This document shows, one piece after another, positions 1 to 8,494 of a stretch of 64,000 bases of DNA; within the stretch, counting starts at the first letter, position 1; each line of letters opens with the position of its first letter. The DNA is taken from NCBI RefSeq assembly GCF_000429525.1, contig NZ_AUCA01000009.1, forward strand, positions 25,061 through 89,060, given 5' to 3'. The DNA is from Alicyclobacillus contaminans DSM 17975 (lineage in GTDB: Bacteria; Bacillota; Bacilli; Alicyclobacillales; Alicyclobacillaceae). The notes below the pieces were generated by a model that was given only the letters and a program-made list of their open reading frames with translations, was not told where the DNA came from and did no database searches. A program made the position numbers and the translations under genes.

Positions 1-1
1 A

Positions 2-931
2 GATCGGACGACGGGCTACGAGTTGGCGAAACAACAGCTGTTCCGTCCGGTCGACGACACGAATCCGAACGAGACCCTGGCGGCGTTGGAGCAGTACATT
101 CTGGAGAAAGCCAATCAGTTGGAGATTGGCACCATGGGCTTCGGCGGCAAGGTGACGCTGCTCGGCTGCAAGATTGGCGTCATGAACCGCATCCCCGCGA
201 GCTTCTACGTATCCGTGGCCTACAATTGCTGGGCTTTCCGGCGCCTCGGCATTGTGGTGGACGCGAACACCGGCGAGATCAAGCAGTGGCTGTACCGCGA
301 CCATGAGGAGCGGTTGGAGCGGCCGACGGGCGGCTTCGACATGAGCCGGGCCGTGGTGCTTCAGGCGCCGATTTCGGAAGAGCAAATTCGCCAATTGAAA
401 GTGGGCGACGTGGTGGTCATTCGCGGGGAGATTCACACGGGCCGCGACGAACTGCACAAGTATCTGATGAAGCACGATGCACCGGTCAATCTGCAGGGCG
501 GCATCATTTATCACTGCGGACCGGTGATGCTCAAGGACGACGAGGGCAACTGGCAGGTCAAAGCGGCGGGTCCAACCACCAGTTCTCGGGAAGAGCCTTA
601 TCAGGCGGACATCATCGAGAAGTTCGGAATCCGCGCGGTGATTGGCAAAGGCGGCATGGGACCGAAAACGTTGGCCGGTCTGCAGAAGTCAGGCGCGGTG
701 TATCTGAACGCCATCGGCGGCGCGGCACAGTACTATGCGCGCTGCGTGAAGAAGGTGAACGGCGTTGACCTGTTGGACGAGTTCGGCGTGCCGGAAGCGA
801 TGTGGCACCTCGAGGTGGACAACTTTGCGGCGATTGTGACGATGGACGCCCACGGCAACAGCCTGCACAAGGATGTCGCGGACGAATCCATGGTCAAGCT
901 GGAAGACCTGAAGGAACCGGTGTTCGCCTGA
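2..931 (+). CDS. Class I (Fe-S) fumarate hydratase, C-terminal part
   Basis: The reading frame is open from the first bases of the window, so the gene begins upstream; about 310 C-terminal residues are present against roughly 500-550 for fused class I fumarases. Class I fumarase interconverts fumarate and malate in the TCA cycle using an oxygen-sensitive 4Fe-4S cluster. Seen here: the end of the alpha part with GTMGFGGKVTLLGCKIG, then a beta part with VVIRGEIHTGRDELH and AGPTTSSREEPYQADII, both typical of the Fe-S hydro-lyase family. A TTG at 23 is only an internal codon. L-tartrate dehydratase is a related alternative, but the single fused chain favours fumarase. A hairpin terminator follows. 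Confidence 0.85.
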   Translation, partial: DRTTGYELAKQQLFRPVDDTNPNETLAALEQYILEKANQLEIGTMGFGGKVTLLGCKIGVMNRIPASFYVSVAYNCWAFRRLGIVVDANTGEIKQWLYRDHEERLERPTGGFDMSRAVVLQAPISEEQIRQLKVGDVVVIRGEIHTGRDELHKYLMKHDAPVNLQGGIIYHCGPVMLKDDEGNWQVKAAGPTTSSREEPYQADIIEKFGIRAVIGKGGMGPKTLAGLQKSGAVYLNAIGGAAQYYARCVKKVNGVDLLDEFGVPEAMWHLEVDNFAAIVTMDAHGNSLHKDVADESMVKLEDLKEPVFA

Positions 932-973
932 ACGGACGTACACATCCGTCGGGGGTTCGACGGAAATGCAAAC

Positions 974-1020
974 AGCCGCCTGGCTTCAGCCGATGCTGGA
1001 GCGGGCGGCTATTTGTTGTC
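974..1020 (+). terminator. Rho-independent terminator after fumarase
   Basis: AGCCGCC (974-980) pairs with GGCGGCT (1004-1010) and is followed by a T-rich stretch (ATTTGTTGTCATTTT). It ends the fumarase transcript just before the convergent minus-strand genes. Confidence 0.55.
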
Positions 1021-1041
1021 ATTTTGGGCCTTCGCCGGACT

Positions 1042-1152
1042 TCACCAGTGGACGTACTGCCCGAACAACGCCACGGCGACGACCACCACAATCAGGGCGA
1101 TGAACACCATGGAATACGTTCCGTTGGGACGCGGATCCTGTTTTTCGGTCAC
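1042..1152 (-). CDS. Single-pass membrane microprotein (36 aa)
   Basis: A GTG start at 1152 lies 8 nt after a GGAGG site (minus strand GATGGAGGATTGCCGC). The frame gives 36 residues: a charged N-terminus (VTEKQDPRPNGTYS), one hydrophobic helix (MVFIALIVVVVAVALFGQ, about residues 15-32) and the end YVHW. Size, charged Pro/Gly-rich head and single helix recall small subunits of terminal oxidases such as the ba3-type subunit IIa, but no oxidase gene lies nearby and the assignment is only a guess. It lies 73 bp downstream of the flippase on the same strand. The strong ribosome site and clean helix argue for a real gene. Confidence 0.55.
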   Translation of the reverse strand: MTEKQDPRPNGTYSMVFIALIVVVVAVALFGQYVHW

Positions 1153-1224
1153 GCGGCAATCCTCCATCTCTGCGCAATTGGGGATAGTGTCTGCGAAGGC
1201 GCAAAAACCATGCGTCGCCGGGAT

Positions 1225-2568
1225 TCAGTCGTGCCGAGACCGTGTGCCGCGAACCTTGGTCAGGAGACTGCGCACCACTTCCAGGTACGGTCGAAAGTCG
1301 GACCTGCGGACGAGCCACACGGTGTGCCCCGGCTGACCGGTGGAGTAGCGAAACCACCACACGTAGGTGATGAACGACACGAGCGAAGACAGGGTCGTTG
1401 CCACCGCAACCGTCACCAGTGGCGGACAGACGTGCCAGAGCGCCCAGATGAGCAGTCCGTTCACCCCAATGTAGAAAACATTCATCACGACCGCCCGGAA
1501 GGGTTGGCCAAGGGAGTTGGTGAAGTATTGCATGATGACGGATCCTCCCGCTCTCAGTACATAACCGGGCAGCAGGATGAGAAATGGGACAATGGCTCCG
1601 TAGTACTTCGGGCCGAAGGCGAGCACCAACAGCCAGGGGAACGTCACCATCATGACGGCGGCCGCGAGCGAAGACGACAGCAGGGTCTGCCGGGTGGACG
1701 ACTGCGTCACGGCGATGGCGTCCTCCCTGGATCCCCCCGTCATTCGCGCGAACACCAACTGGATGATGGACCCGGACAGGTTGTTCAGGACCTCCGCCAT
1801 GACCAGGGCGATGCCGTACACGCTGAGGATGTCTTTGTTCGAGGCCAGGCACCAGTATCCCACGTTTCGGGCGATATTGCTGGTACCCTGGGCTGCGGCG
1901 GACCATCCGCCGTAGTTCAATGTCCCTGCCAATTCGCGCAGCGACACGCGCCAGCGCAGGATGCCCGCGTGGCGAAGATGCCGGTAGGTGATAATCATGG
2001 TGAGGCCGACGGCCACCGCAAAGCTGACAATCCAGAGATTGTACGTCCAACTCAGCTTTGCAGCTTCGGACAGATGTCTGTCCAGCCAAAGCGGGATGTA
2101 GAGCAAGAGGAACAAGAGCGGCTGGGCCAGGTTCATGCGGTTGAGCCAGGATTGTTCATCCATCGCGTTCAAAATCCGCGAACCGTATCCGTAGATGAAC
2201 GTGAATCCCATCGCCAGCAGCGCAAAGAACCAGATGCGGGAGATGTGCGCGACCGGCAGTGGCACAACAAACAGCAGGGCGGCGGCCAGCCAGGTGAGCG
2301 CGCTGACGGTGTACACCAAAAAATTGCCTGCCTGTACCACCGCCACGGTCTCCTGCGGCCGCTTCCGGAGCGCGAACGCGTAGTAATTCATGAATCCTCC
2401 GAAGATGGTGTTCCCCGTTTGTTGATAAGATCCGGCCAATTGAAATTCGCCGCGGTCCGGCCGATTCAATCCGTGCGCCACAATGGCGCTGCTGACGAAG
2501 AGAATCAGGGAATTGACCGCTTTATAAAGAAACGTGAAAAACAACAGTTTTCGACGAGACGCAGGCAT
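1225..2568 (-). CDS. Polysaccharide flippase-like integral membrane protein
   Basis: This 447-residue protein consists almost entirely of hydrophobic segments (about 12-14 predicted helices), for example VNSLILFVSSAIVAHGL near residue 18 and LAAALLFVVPLPV near residue 95. A positively charged C-terminus ends in KVRGTRSRHD. Length and pattern fit the Wzx/RfbX (MATE/MVF superfamily) lipid-linked oligosaccharide flippases or polysaccharide exporters. No glycosyltransferases sit beside it, so the substrate is unknown. The start ATG at 2568 gives a typical short basic head (MPASRRKLLFF). Confidence 0.7.
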   Translation of the reverse strand: MPASRRKLLFFTFLYKAVNSLILFVSSAIVAHGLNRPDRGEFQLAGSYQQTGNTIFGGFMNYYAFALRKRPQETVAVVQAGNFLVYTVSALTWLAAALLFVVPLPVAHISRIWFFALLAMGFTFIYGYGSRILNAMDEQSWLNRMNLAQPLLFLLLYIPLWLDRHLSEAAKLSWTYNLWIVSFAVAVGLTMIITYRHLRHAGILRWRVSLRELAGTLNYGGWSAAAQGTSNIARNVGYWCLASNKDILSVYGIALVMAEVLNNLSGSIIQLVFARMTGGSREDAIAVTQSSTRQTLLSSSLAAAVMMVTFPWLLVLAFGPKYYGAIVPFLILLPGYVLRAGGSVIMQYFTNSLGQPFRAVVMNVFYIGVNGLLIWALWHVCPPLVTVAVATTLSSLVSFITYVWWFRYSTGQPGHTVWLVRRSDFRPYLEVVRSLLTKVRGTRSRHD

Positions 2569-2760
2569 ACTTCATTCAACTCCAGTGTGAGCATCTGAGG
2601 GAAAGGCTGCCCGGATTGCGCGCGAACGCATTCCGAAAAGAACCGCGCCATCCTCGGATGGACGGCGCATCCTTTGTAACTATGTCGAATCCGAATTGGG
2701 TCCGTCAAGTGGAATTCATCGTTTCCGATTCGCCGGAAGAGACCCTCGGTCCGCACACAC

Positions 2761-2789
2761 TTCATGGAATTGGGGCAGTGTGGTAAAAT
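2761..2789 (+). promoter_or_regulatory. Putative sigma-A promoter for the pdp-cdd fusion gene
   Basis: TTCATG (2761-2766), a 17-bp spacer and TAAAAT (2784-2789) lie 79 bp ahead of the start codon. The -35 is poor and the call rests on the -10 and spacing. Apart from this and the AAGGAGG ribosome site (2852-2858), nothing else was recognised in 2569-2867. Confidence 0.35.
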
Positions 2790-2867
2790 CCAGGCAATTA
2801 CGGAGGCGGAAATGGGACAGATGCCGCTCGAAACGACGCCACGGGCGGATGAAGGAGGCAATCGTGG

Positions 2868-4634
2868 GTGCGTGTTGTCGAACTGATTGAGAAAAAGCGA
2901 GCTGGGAAGGCTCTGACCGCATCGGAGATTCACAATCTGATTGCGGCCTATACAGAAGGGAACGTTCCGGACTATCAGATGAGTGCTTTCGCCATGGCTG
3001 TCTGTTGGCGGGGGATGACCGCCGCTGAAACGGCCGCGTTGACGGAGGCCATGGCGAAATCAGGCCAGCAGTTGGACCTGTCGGCGATTCCCGGCGTGAA
3101 GGTGGACAAGCACAGCACCGGCGGCGTGGGGGACAAGACGACCTTGGTGCTCGGCCCGCTGGTGGCCGCAGTCGGCGTGCCGGTGGCCAAAATGTCGGGC
3201 CGCGGTCTCGGCCATACCGGAGGAACCATTGACAAGCTGGAGTCCATTCCCGGCTTTCGAGCCGACCTGTCGATGGAGGATTTTCTCGAACAGGTGCGGC
3301 GGATTGGCATCGCTGTGGCTGGCCAGACGCACGACCTCGCGCCGGCGGACAAAGCGTTGTACGCGCTGCGGGATGTCACCGGAACGGTATCGTCCATTCC
3401 GCTCATTGCCAGTTCCATCATGAGCAAGAAGCTGGCGAGCGGCGCGGACGCCATCGTGCTGGATGTCAAGGTGGGCGAAGGGGCTTTCATGAAAAGTCGG
3501 CTGGAAGCGCGACACCTGGCGGAAACCATGGTCCGCATCGGACAGGCGGCGGGCCGGCGCACGGTGGCGCTGCTGACCGCCATGGATCAACCGCTCGGCC
3601 AGGCGGTGGGAAACGCGCTGGAAGTGCGGGAGGCCATTGCCACGCTGAAAGGCGCAGGGCCTCGGGACCTTCGGGAACTGTGTCTGGCGCTCGGCAGTCA
3701 CATGGTGGTGTCGGCCGGGCGGGCGGACGATGAACGGGCGGCGCGTTCCCTGCTGGAGCAGGCCTTGGCGAGCGGTGCCGCACTGGCGAAATTCAAAGAG
3801 TTCGTGGCCGCGCAGGGAGGTAATCCGGCGGTGGCGGAGGAACCCGACCTGCTGCCGACAGCGCCGGTAATCCACCGGGTGACGGCGCCAAGGGGCGGCG
3901 TGATTCGCCGGATCCACGCGGAGGCGGTGGGCCTCGTGGCGATGCGCCTGGGCGCGGGCCGCGCCAAACGGGACGACGTCATCGATCCGGCCGTTGGCAT
4001 TGTGCTGACGCGAAAGGCGGGCGAACCCGTGAAACCGGGAGAGCCGATTGCGGAAATTCACGCGCAGACCGCCGCGGCGGCCGCGGCGGCGGAACAAGAA
4101 CTGTTGGCGGCTGTGGAGATTTTCGATGGTGCGGCTTTTGAAGATGCGCTCATCTTGGATGTGGTCAAACCAGGGGGGGCAGGCCAGGACGAGCATGCGG
4201 CGCAAGCTTTGGTGACCGCCGCGCGCGAGGCGATGGCAGGGGCGTACGTGCCGTACTCGCAGTTCGCCGTCGGTGCGGCGCTTCGGCTGGATACCGGCGA
4301 GGTGGTCGTCGGCGCCAATGTGGAGAACGCGTCCTACGGCTTGACCAACTGCGCGGAACGCACCGCAATCTTCAAATATGTCACATCCGGTGCGCGGGCG
4401 CGCGGTGAGCGCGTGGTCGAGGTGGCCGTGGTCGCGGACAGCGAGGGTCCGGTGGCACCGTGCGGCGCCTGTCGGCAGGTGTTGGCGGAGTTCTGCGCCG
4501 CCGATACGCCGGTGCACCTCGCGAATCTGAATGGGCAGATCCGCCGCACGACCGTGGGGGAACTCTTGCCCTGCGCGTTCGACGCGGGGCAAATGAACGT
4601 GGATAGAACGACGGGCATGGGGATTCGCGAATGA
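2868..4634 (+). CDS. pdp-cdd: Pyrimidine-nucleoside phosphorylase / cytidine deaminase fusion
   Basis: One uninterrupted 588-residue frame contains two enzymes. Residues 1 to about 432 are a full pyrimidine-nucleoside phosphorylase (uridine/thymidine/deoxyuridine + phosphate to base + ribose-1-phosphate): signature KHSTGGVGDKTTL near residue 82, GRGLGHTGGT near 112 and the C-terminal beta domain. After a short linker (KPGGAGQDEH) residues from about 445 are a complete cytidine deaminase: zinc site CAERTA near 495 and PCGACRQ near 530, plus NVENASYGLTNCAER. Bacillota normally encode these as separate proteins of about 433 and 135 residues. The fusion joins deamination of cytidine to phosphorolysis of the uridine formed. 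GTG start with AAGGAGG 9 nt upstream. Confidence 0.93.
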   Translation: MRVVELIEKKRAGKALTASEIHNLIAAYTEGNVPDYQMSAFAMAVCWRGMTAAETAALTEAMAKSGQQLDLSAIPGVKVDKHSTGGVGDKTTLVLGPLVAAVGVPVAKMSGRGLGHTGGTIDKLESIPGFRADLSMEDFLEQVRRIGIAVAGQTHDLAPADKALYALRDVTGTVSSIPLIASSIMSKKLASGADAIVLDVKVGEGAFMKSRLEARHLAETMVRIGQAAGRRTVALLTAMDQPLGQAVGNALEVREAIATLKGAGPRDLRELCLALGSHMVVSAGRADDERAARSLLEQALASGAALAKFKEFVAAQGGNPAVAEEPDLLPTAPVIHRVTAPRGGVIRRIHAEAVGLVAMRLGAGRAKRDDVIDPAVGIVLTRKAGEPVKPGEPIAEIHAQTAAAAAAAEQELLAAVEIFDGAAFEDALILDVVKPGGAGQDEHAAQALVTAAREAMAGAYVPYSQFAVGAALRLDTGEVVVGANVENASYGLTNCAERTAIFKYVTSGARARGERVVEVAVVADSEGPVAPCGACRQVLAEFCAADTPVHLANLNGQIRRTTVGELLPCAFDAGQMNVDRTTGMGIRE

Positions 4635-4680
4635 GCGTATCTTGTACACAGAAGGCAACAGCCAATAGGAGGATTCGAAG

Positions 4681-6528
4681 ATGAGACTAGGATATGGAAT
4701 CCGTTCAGCGCAGAGTCAGCAGGTGTCGCAGGGCGGAGGGCTGCCGTCTCGTCAGGACATTGCGGCGGAGTTTCAGTGGCGGCTCGAAGATATGTACGCT
4801 TCCAACGAGGCGTGGCAACAGGATGTGGATGCGGTCGGGGGCTTGGCCGCATCCTTGCAGGAACTGCAGGGCAAAGTGGGAGAGTCCGCTGAAAATCTGC
4901 ATCGGGCCCTGTCTCTGCAGGACCAATTGGAGGAGCGTTTATCGAAGATTTACGCATACGCGCGAATGCGCCGCGACGAAGACAATACCAATGCGACTTA
5001 TCAGGCCATGGCCGACCAGGCCATGTCACTCTGGGTGCAGACGGAGAGCGCGAAAGCGTTCCTCGTCCCGGAGATCTTGCAGATTCCGAATGAACGCATC
5101 CACGCGTTTCTGGACGCACACGAGCCGCTTCAGTTGTTTCGGTTTGAACTGGAGGAACTGCTGCGCCAGAAGCCGCATGTGTTGTCTGCGGAGCAGGAGG
5201 CATTGCTGGCGGCGGCTGGCGAGATGGCGAGCGCGCCGCAACAGATTTTTACGATGTTCAACAATGCGGACATGAAGTTTCCGACCATTCAGGACGAGTC
5301 GGGGCGAGACGTGGAACTGACCCACGGGCGCTACATTCAGTTTTTGGAGAGTAAAGTCCAGTCTGTGCGCAAAGCCGCCTTTGACGCCATGTACAGCACG
5401 TACGGGAAACACCGGAACACGCTGGCGGCCATTTACGCCGCGAGCGTCAAGAAGGATGTCTTTTACGCGCGCGTCAGAAACTACGAATCGGCGCTGCAGG
5501 CATCGCTGGATGACGACAATGTTCCGGTGTCGGTGTACGACAACCTGCTGAAGGCGGTTCACGAATCCCTGCCGCAGCTGCACAAGTACCTCGAACTGCG
5601 CAAGCGCGCACTCGGATTGGATGCGCTGCACATGTACGATTTGTACACCCCGATGGTTGGAGACGTGGACATGACGATGGATTATCCGCAGGCGGTGGAG
5701 GTGGTCCAGCGCGCCATCGCGCCGCTCGGTGCGGAATATCAGCGGATTGCCAGCGAAGGACTGCAGAGCGGCTGGGTGGATGTGTACGAGACCAAGGGCA
5801 AGACCAGCGGTGCATACTCGTGGGGGGCGTATGGCGTTCATCCGTACATTCTGTTGAACTATCAGGGGCGGCTGGACGACGTGTTCACACTGGCTCACGA
5901 GCTTGGGCACGCCATGCACACGTATCTGTCCAATCAACATCAACCGCACGTCTACGCGTCCTACACCATTTTCGTTGCGGAGGTGGCGTCCACCTGCAAC
6001 GAGGCGCTGCTCACGCATCACCTGCTGCAGACAACGGACAACCAGCGCATACGGGCCTATCTGCTGAACCACCACCTGGAAAGCATCCGCGCCACCCTGT
6101 TCCGGCAAACGATGTTTGCTGAGTTTGAAAAACTGACGCACGAGCATGTCGAGGCGGGCGGATCGCTCACACCGGAGTGGCTGTGCGAGACGTATTATCA
6201 TCTGAATCAGCAGTACTACGGGGCCGTCTGCACGGTGGACGAGGATATCGCCATGGAGTGGGCGAGAATCCCTCACTTCTACACGCCGTTTTACGTTTAC
6301 AAATACGCCACGGGAATTTCTGCGGCGACCGCGCTGTCGCAGCGGATTTTGACGGAAGGGCAGTCGGCGGTGGAACAGTACCTCGGATTCTTGAAGAGCG
6401 GGCGCAGCGACTACCCCATCGCACTGCTGAAGAGAGCCGGCGTCGACATGGAGTCTCCCGAGCCGGTTCGAACGACGCTCGAGTTGTTCGGAACCATGGT
6501 CGACGAACTGGCGGGCCTGCTGTCGTAA
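4681..6528 (+). CDS. pepF: Oligoendopeptidase F (M3 metallopeptidase)
   Basis: A 615-residue cytoplasmic zinc peptidase that cleaves short peptides. The HEXXH zinc motif is seen as AHELGHAMH at about residues 405-413, with the downstream third ligand region (FVAEVASTCNEALLTHHLL) about 25 residues later, as in PepF. Length matches the family (about 600). AGGAGG at 4667-4672 lies 8 nt before the ATG. The first about 20 residues are extra and low-complexity (Gln/Ser/Gly) before the usual PSRQDI start of the family. It follows pdp-cdd by 46 bp and may be cotranscribed. Confidence 0.92.
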   Translation: MRLGYGIRSAQSQQVSQGGGLPSRQDIAAEFQWRLEDMYASNEAWQQDVDAVGGLAASLQELQGKVGESAENLHRALSLQDQLEERLSKIYAYARMRRDEDNTNATYQAMADQAMSLWVQTESAKAFLVPEILQIPNERIHAFLDAHEPLQLFRFELEELLRQKPHVLSAEQEALLAAAGEMASAPQQIFTMFNNADMKFPTIQDESGRDVELTHGRYIQFLESKVQSVRKAAFDAMYSTYGKHRNTLAAIYAASVKKDVFYARVRNYESALQASLDDDNVPVSVYDNLLKAVHESLPQLHKYLELRKRALGLDALHMYDLYTPMVGDVDMTMDYPQAVEVVQRAIAPLGAEYQRIASEGLQSGWVDVYETKGKTSGAYSWGAYGVHPYILLNYQGRLDDVFTLAHELGHAMHTYLSNQHQPHVYASYTIFVAEVASTCNEALLTHHLLQTTDNQRIRAYLLNHHLESIRATLFRQTMFAEFEKLTHEHVEAGGSLTPEWLCETYYHLNQQYYGAVCTVDEDIAMEWARIPHFYTPFYVYKYATGISAATALSQRILTEGQSAVEQYLGFLKSGRSDYPIALLKRAGVDMESPEPVRTTLELFGTMVDELAGLLS

Positions 6529-6561
6529 CCACCCGTCCGGTCAACAGAGGGGAGGAAAACC

Positions 6562-7317
6562 GTGTCAGGTGTGGCCTGGGTCCGCAAGGCGGTGATGGGG
6601 GTGTCGGTGGGCGTTGGCGTGGTCGGCCTGGCACTGGCCATCGCCTATCGCATGGCGCACCACTCCATCCCGTTGTGGGATGAAACCGTGACGGTCTACG
6701 GTTTGATATTCTCTATGTTTCTCGGCTTCGATGTCTTGGCCAGAGAACTGGGACGCGCTCGGATGTCCAACGGCAGGCGGCCTCTCGTCGTTCGTTCAGA
6801 TGCAGCGCTCACGGCGCCGGGGCGTCCGGTTGTGCGCCTGGTTCGAGCCACCGATGCAACGAGGGCGTCGTCCCTGGCAACTCTGGTGGAGGCATGCCTG
6901 GCGGAAGTATCCGCATTGGAAGGGCGGCCCCCGTTGCCGGAGGCCATCGTGCACTGGCTCGGGCAACCACTGGACCAATGGGTGGCGCAGGATGGTGCGC
7001 ACCCGTTCCTGGTGATGGCGGACGGGACAGCGGTCGGCTGTCTTTTGGTGAGCGCCGAGGAAGGGAGTTACCGCATTGCGCTCGTCTATGTCAAACCCGG
7101 ATATCGCCGTCGTGGCATCGCCTCCGCGGCCATGGCGCAGACCGAAACGTGGATTGCCCTGTTGGCGCCGGAAGTGCTGCTTTGCGCCGACACCACTTCC
7201 GCCAATGCCCGCGCCATTCGGTTCTGGCAATCCTGTGGATTTCAGTGGGAAGCGGCTGCGACGCCTCGGCACCCGATGTTGGTGAAGCGGGTGGGTGGCG
7301 CGCCGATGGGCTCTTAA
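6562..7317 (+). CDS. Membrane-tethered GNAT acetyltransferase
   Basis: 251 residues from a GTG start preceded by GAGGGGAGGA. The N-terminus holds two hydrophobic helices (about residues 10-32 and 44-62). A linker of about 40 residues leads to a GNAT domain (about 95-245) with the acetyl-CoA loop VYVKPGYRRRGIASAAM (R/Q-x-x-G-x-A type) and the typical C-terminal NARAIRFWQSCGF. GNAT enzymes move an acetyl group from acetyl-CoA to an amine; the substrate cannot be told. Two membrane helices fused to the N-terminus of a GNAT are unusual. It starts 33 bp after pepF, suggesting cotranscription. Confidence 0.75.
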   Translation: MSGVAWVRKAVMGVSVGVGVVGLALAIAYRMAHHSIPLWDETVTVYGLIFSMFLGFDVLARELGRARMSNGRRPLVVRSDAALTAPGRPVVRLVRATDATRASSLATLVEACLAEVSALEGRPPLPEAIVHWLGQPLDQWVAQDGAHPFLVMADGTAVGCLLVSAEEGSYRIALVYVKPGYRRRGIASAAMAQTETWIALLAPEVLLCADTTSANARAIRFWQSCGFQWEAAATPRHPMLVKRVGGAPMGS

Positions 7318-7397
7318 TACAGGGCGACACCCGCTTTCCCCCGGCCCTCGGCCGACGCGTTTCTGCGGAACGGTGTGCCGTCCGGTGCCTCGTTGGA

Positions 7398-8201
7398 TTA
7401 TTCGCGCAGCATGGGGGCCATCGGAGGCCGCTGTGCGTGATGGGACGTGGCCTCGTGCAGGGTGTCGAACAGGGCGGGGCCCGCCTCGCGCAACGGCGTC
7501 ATCCCGCATTCGGTCACGCCGCCGGGAACACACACCTTTGTGATGATATCCTGGATCGTCACGCCGCTTTGTAACAACTGTGCGAGGCCAACGACGGTGG
7601 ACGTCAGCAGGTGTTCCGCCTGAACTCGGGTTAGACGGCCGGTGCGCTCTGCCGCTTCAGCCCAAAGCTGCAGCAGATATGCGATGAACGCCGGTCCGCA
7701 GCTGGTCAGATCACTCGCCACGCGCAGTTGATCTTCGGCAACCACAAAAGGCGTTGCGATGCGCCGAAATACGTGGTCCAAGAATACTTGTTGATCCGGT
7801 GTCAGAGATGGGCCGTGGGAGACGAGCAGGATGCCGCTGCGCACCGATTGCACAATGCTGGGGATGACCTTGGCCACGCCCGCGTCGGTGCAGGATTCGA
7901 GTTGGCTGCACGGCAGGGTGCTGATGGTCGGTACGAGATACTGACGGCAGGACAGGCGGGGGCCGATGTCCTCCAAAATGGAAATTCCCTCTCCGGACTT
8001 GGTACATAAAAACACCACATCCACCGCGTCGGCCACGGCGGCTTCGTTCGGCAAGACGTAGATGCGTTGCCATGCGTCCGCCAGGGCATGCGCCTTGCCA
8101 ATGGTGCGGTTGTACACGTATACTTCCGTGTCCGGGCATTCTGCGAACGCTTTGGCCAACATTCCGCCAATGTTTCCAGTGCCAATGACACCAATGCGCA
8201 T
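7398..8201 (-). CDS. comER: ComER-like late competence / pyrroline-5-carboxylate reductase family protein
   Basis: A 267-residue NAD(P)-binding protein starting MRIGVIGTGNIGGMLA, a classic dinucleotide-binding GxGxxG, with the ProC-type fold over its length. ComER is the ProC-like protein found near competence genes of Bacillales; its reaction is unknown. The frame could extend 12 codons upstream, but the ATG at 8201 has GGAGGG just upstream and begins directly at the family start. comEA is not beside it here. Divergent to rpoN. True P5C reductase is the main alternative; the NRTIGKAHALAD and SGPAF-like (SCGPAF) region supports membership of this family either way. Confidence 0.75.
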   Translation of the reverse strand: MRIGVIGTGNIGGMLAKAFAECPDTEVYVYNRTIGKAHALADAWQRIYVLPNEAAVADAVDVVFLCTKSGEGISILEDIGPRLSCRQYLVPTISTLPCSQLESCTDAGVAKVIPSIVQSVRSGILLVSHGPSLTPDQQVFLDHVFRRIATPFVVAEDQLRVASDLTSCGPAFIAYLLQLWAEAAERTGRLTRVQAEHLLTSTVVGLAQLLQSGVTIQDIITKVCVPGGVTECGMTPLREAGPALFDTLHEATSHHAQRPPMAPMLRE

Positions 8202-8494
8202 AATTTTCCCTCCAAATCGGTCGAACATAGACCTCACCTATCTCGCGCCAGTCGGCTCCTCCTTTTTGCTCTCACTCCCGCAGCGCCGGTCAATGCTTAC
8301 TGTATGTGTATTCAAGGGCGCTAGATTTGCGCACCGAAAACGAACTTCCACCCCGAGGCGAAAGTTTTCTCCGGACGCTGCATACTGTGGAAAGGAGGTA
8401 TCGAGCAGGAAATATGCCAACGACATCGAAATTACGAAATGTGTTAAGAAAATGATGTAATTTGATGACACTGATGTGAACCGAGGGGACACCG
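8202..8494. other. Intergenic region between comER and rpoN
   Basis: About 290 bp between divergent genes. It contains a strong ribosome-site-like AAAGGAGGTAT near 8395 that is not followed by a convincing gene (only a 13-codon frame from 8415). No clear paired -35/-10 was identified for either flanking gene. Confidence 0.4.

Noticed and set aside
802..2598. Long plus-strand frame opposite the flippase
   Set aside because: Arg/Gln/His-rich composition typical of the reverse strand of a GC-rich gene; the minus-strand membrane protein is the real gene.
8392..8456. Strong ribosome site followed by a 13-codon frame before rpoN
   Set aside because: Too short and without conserved features; possibly a leader peptide but no supporting evidence.
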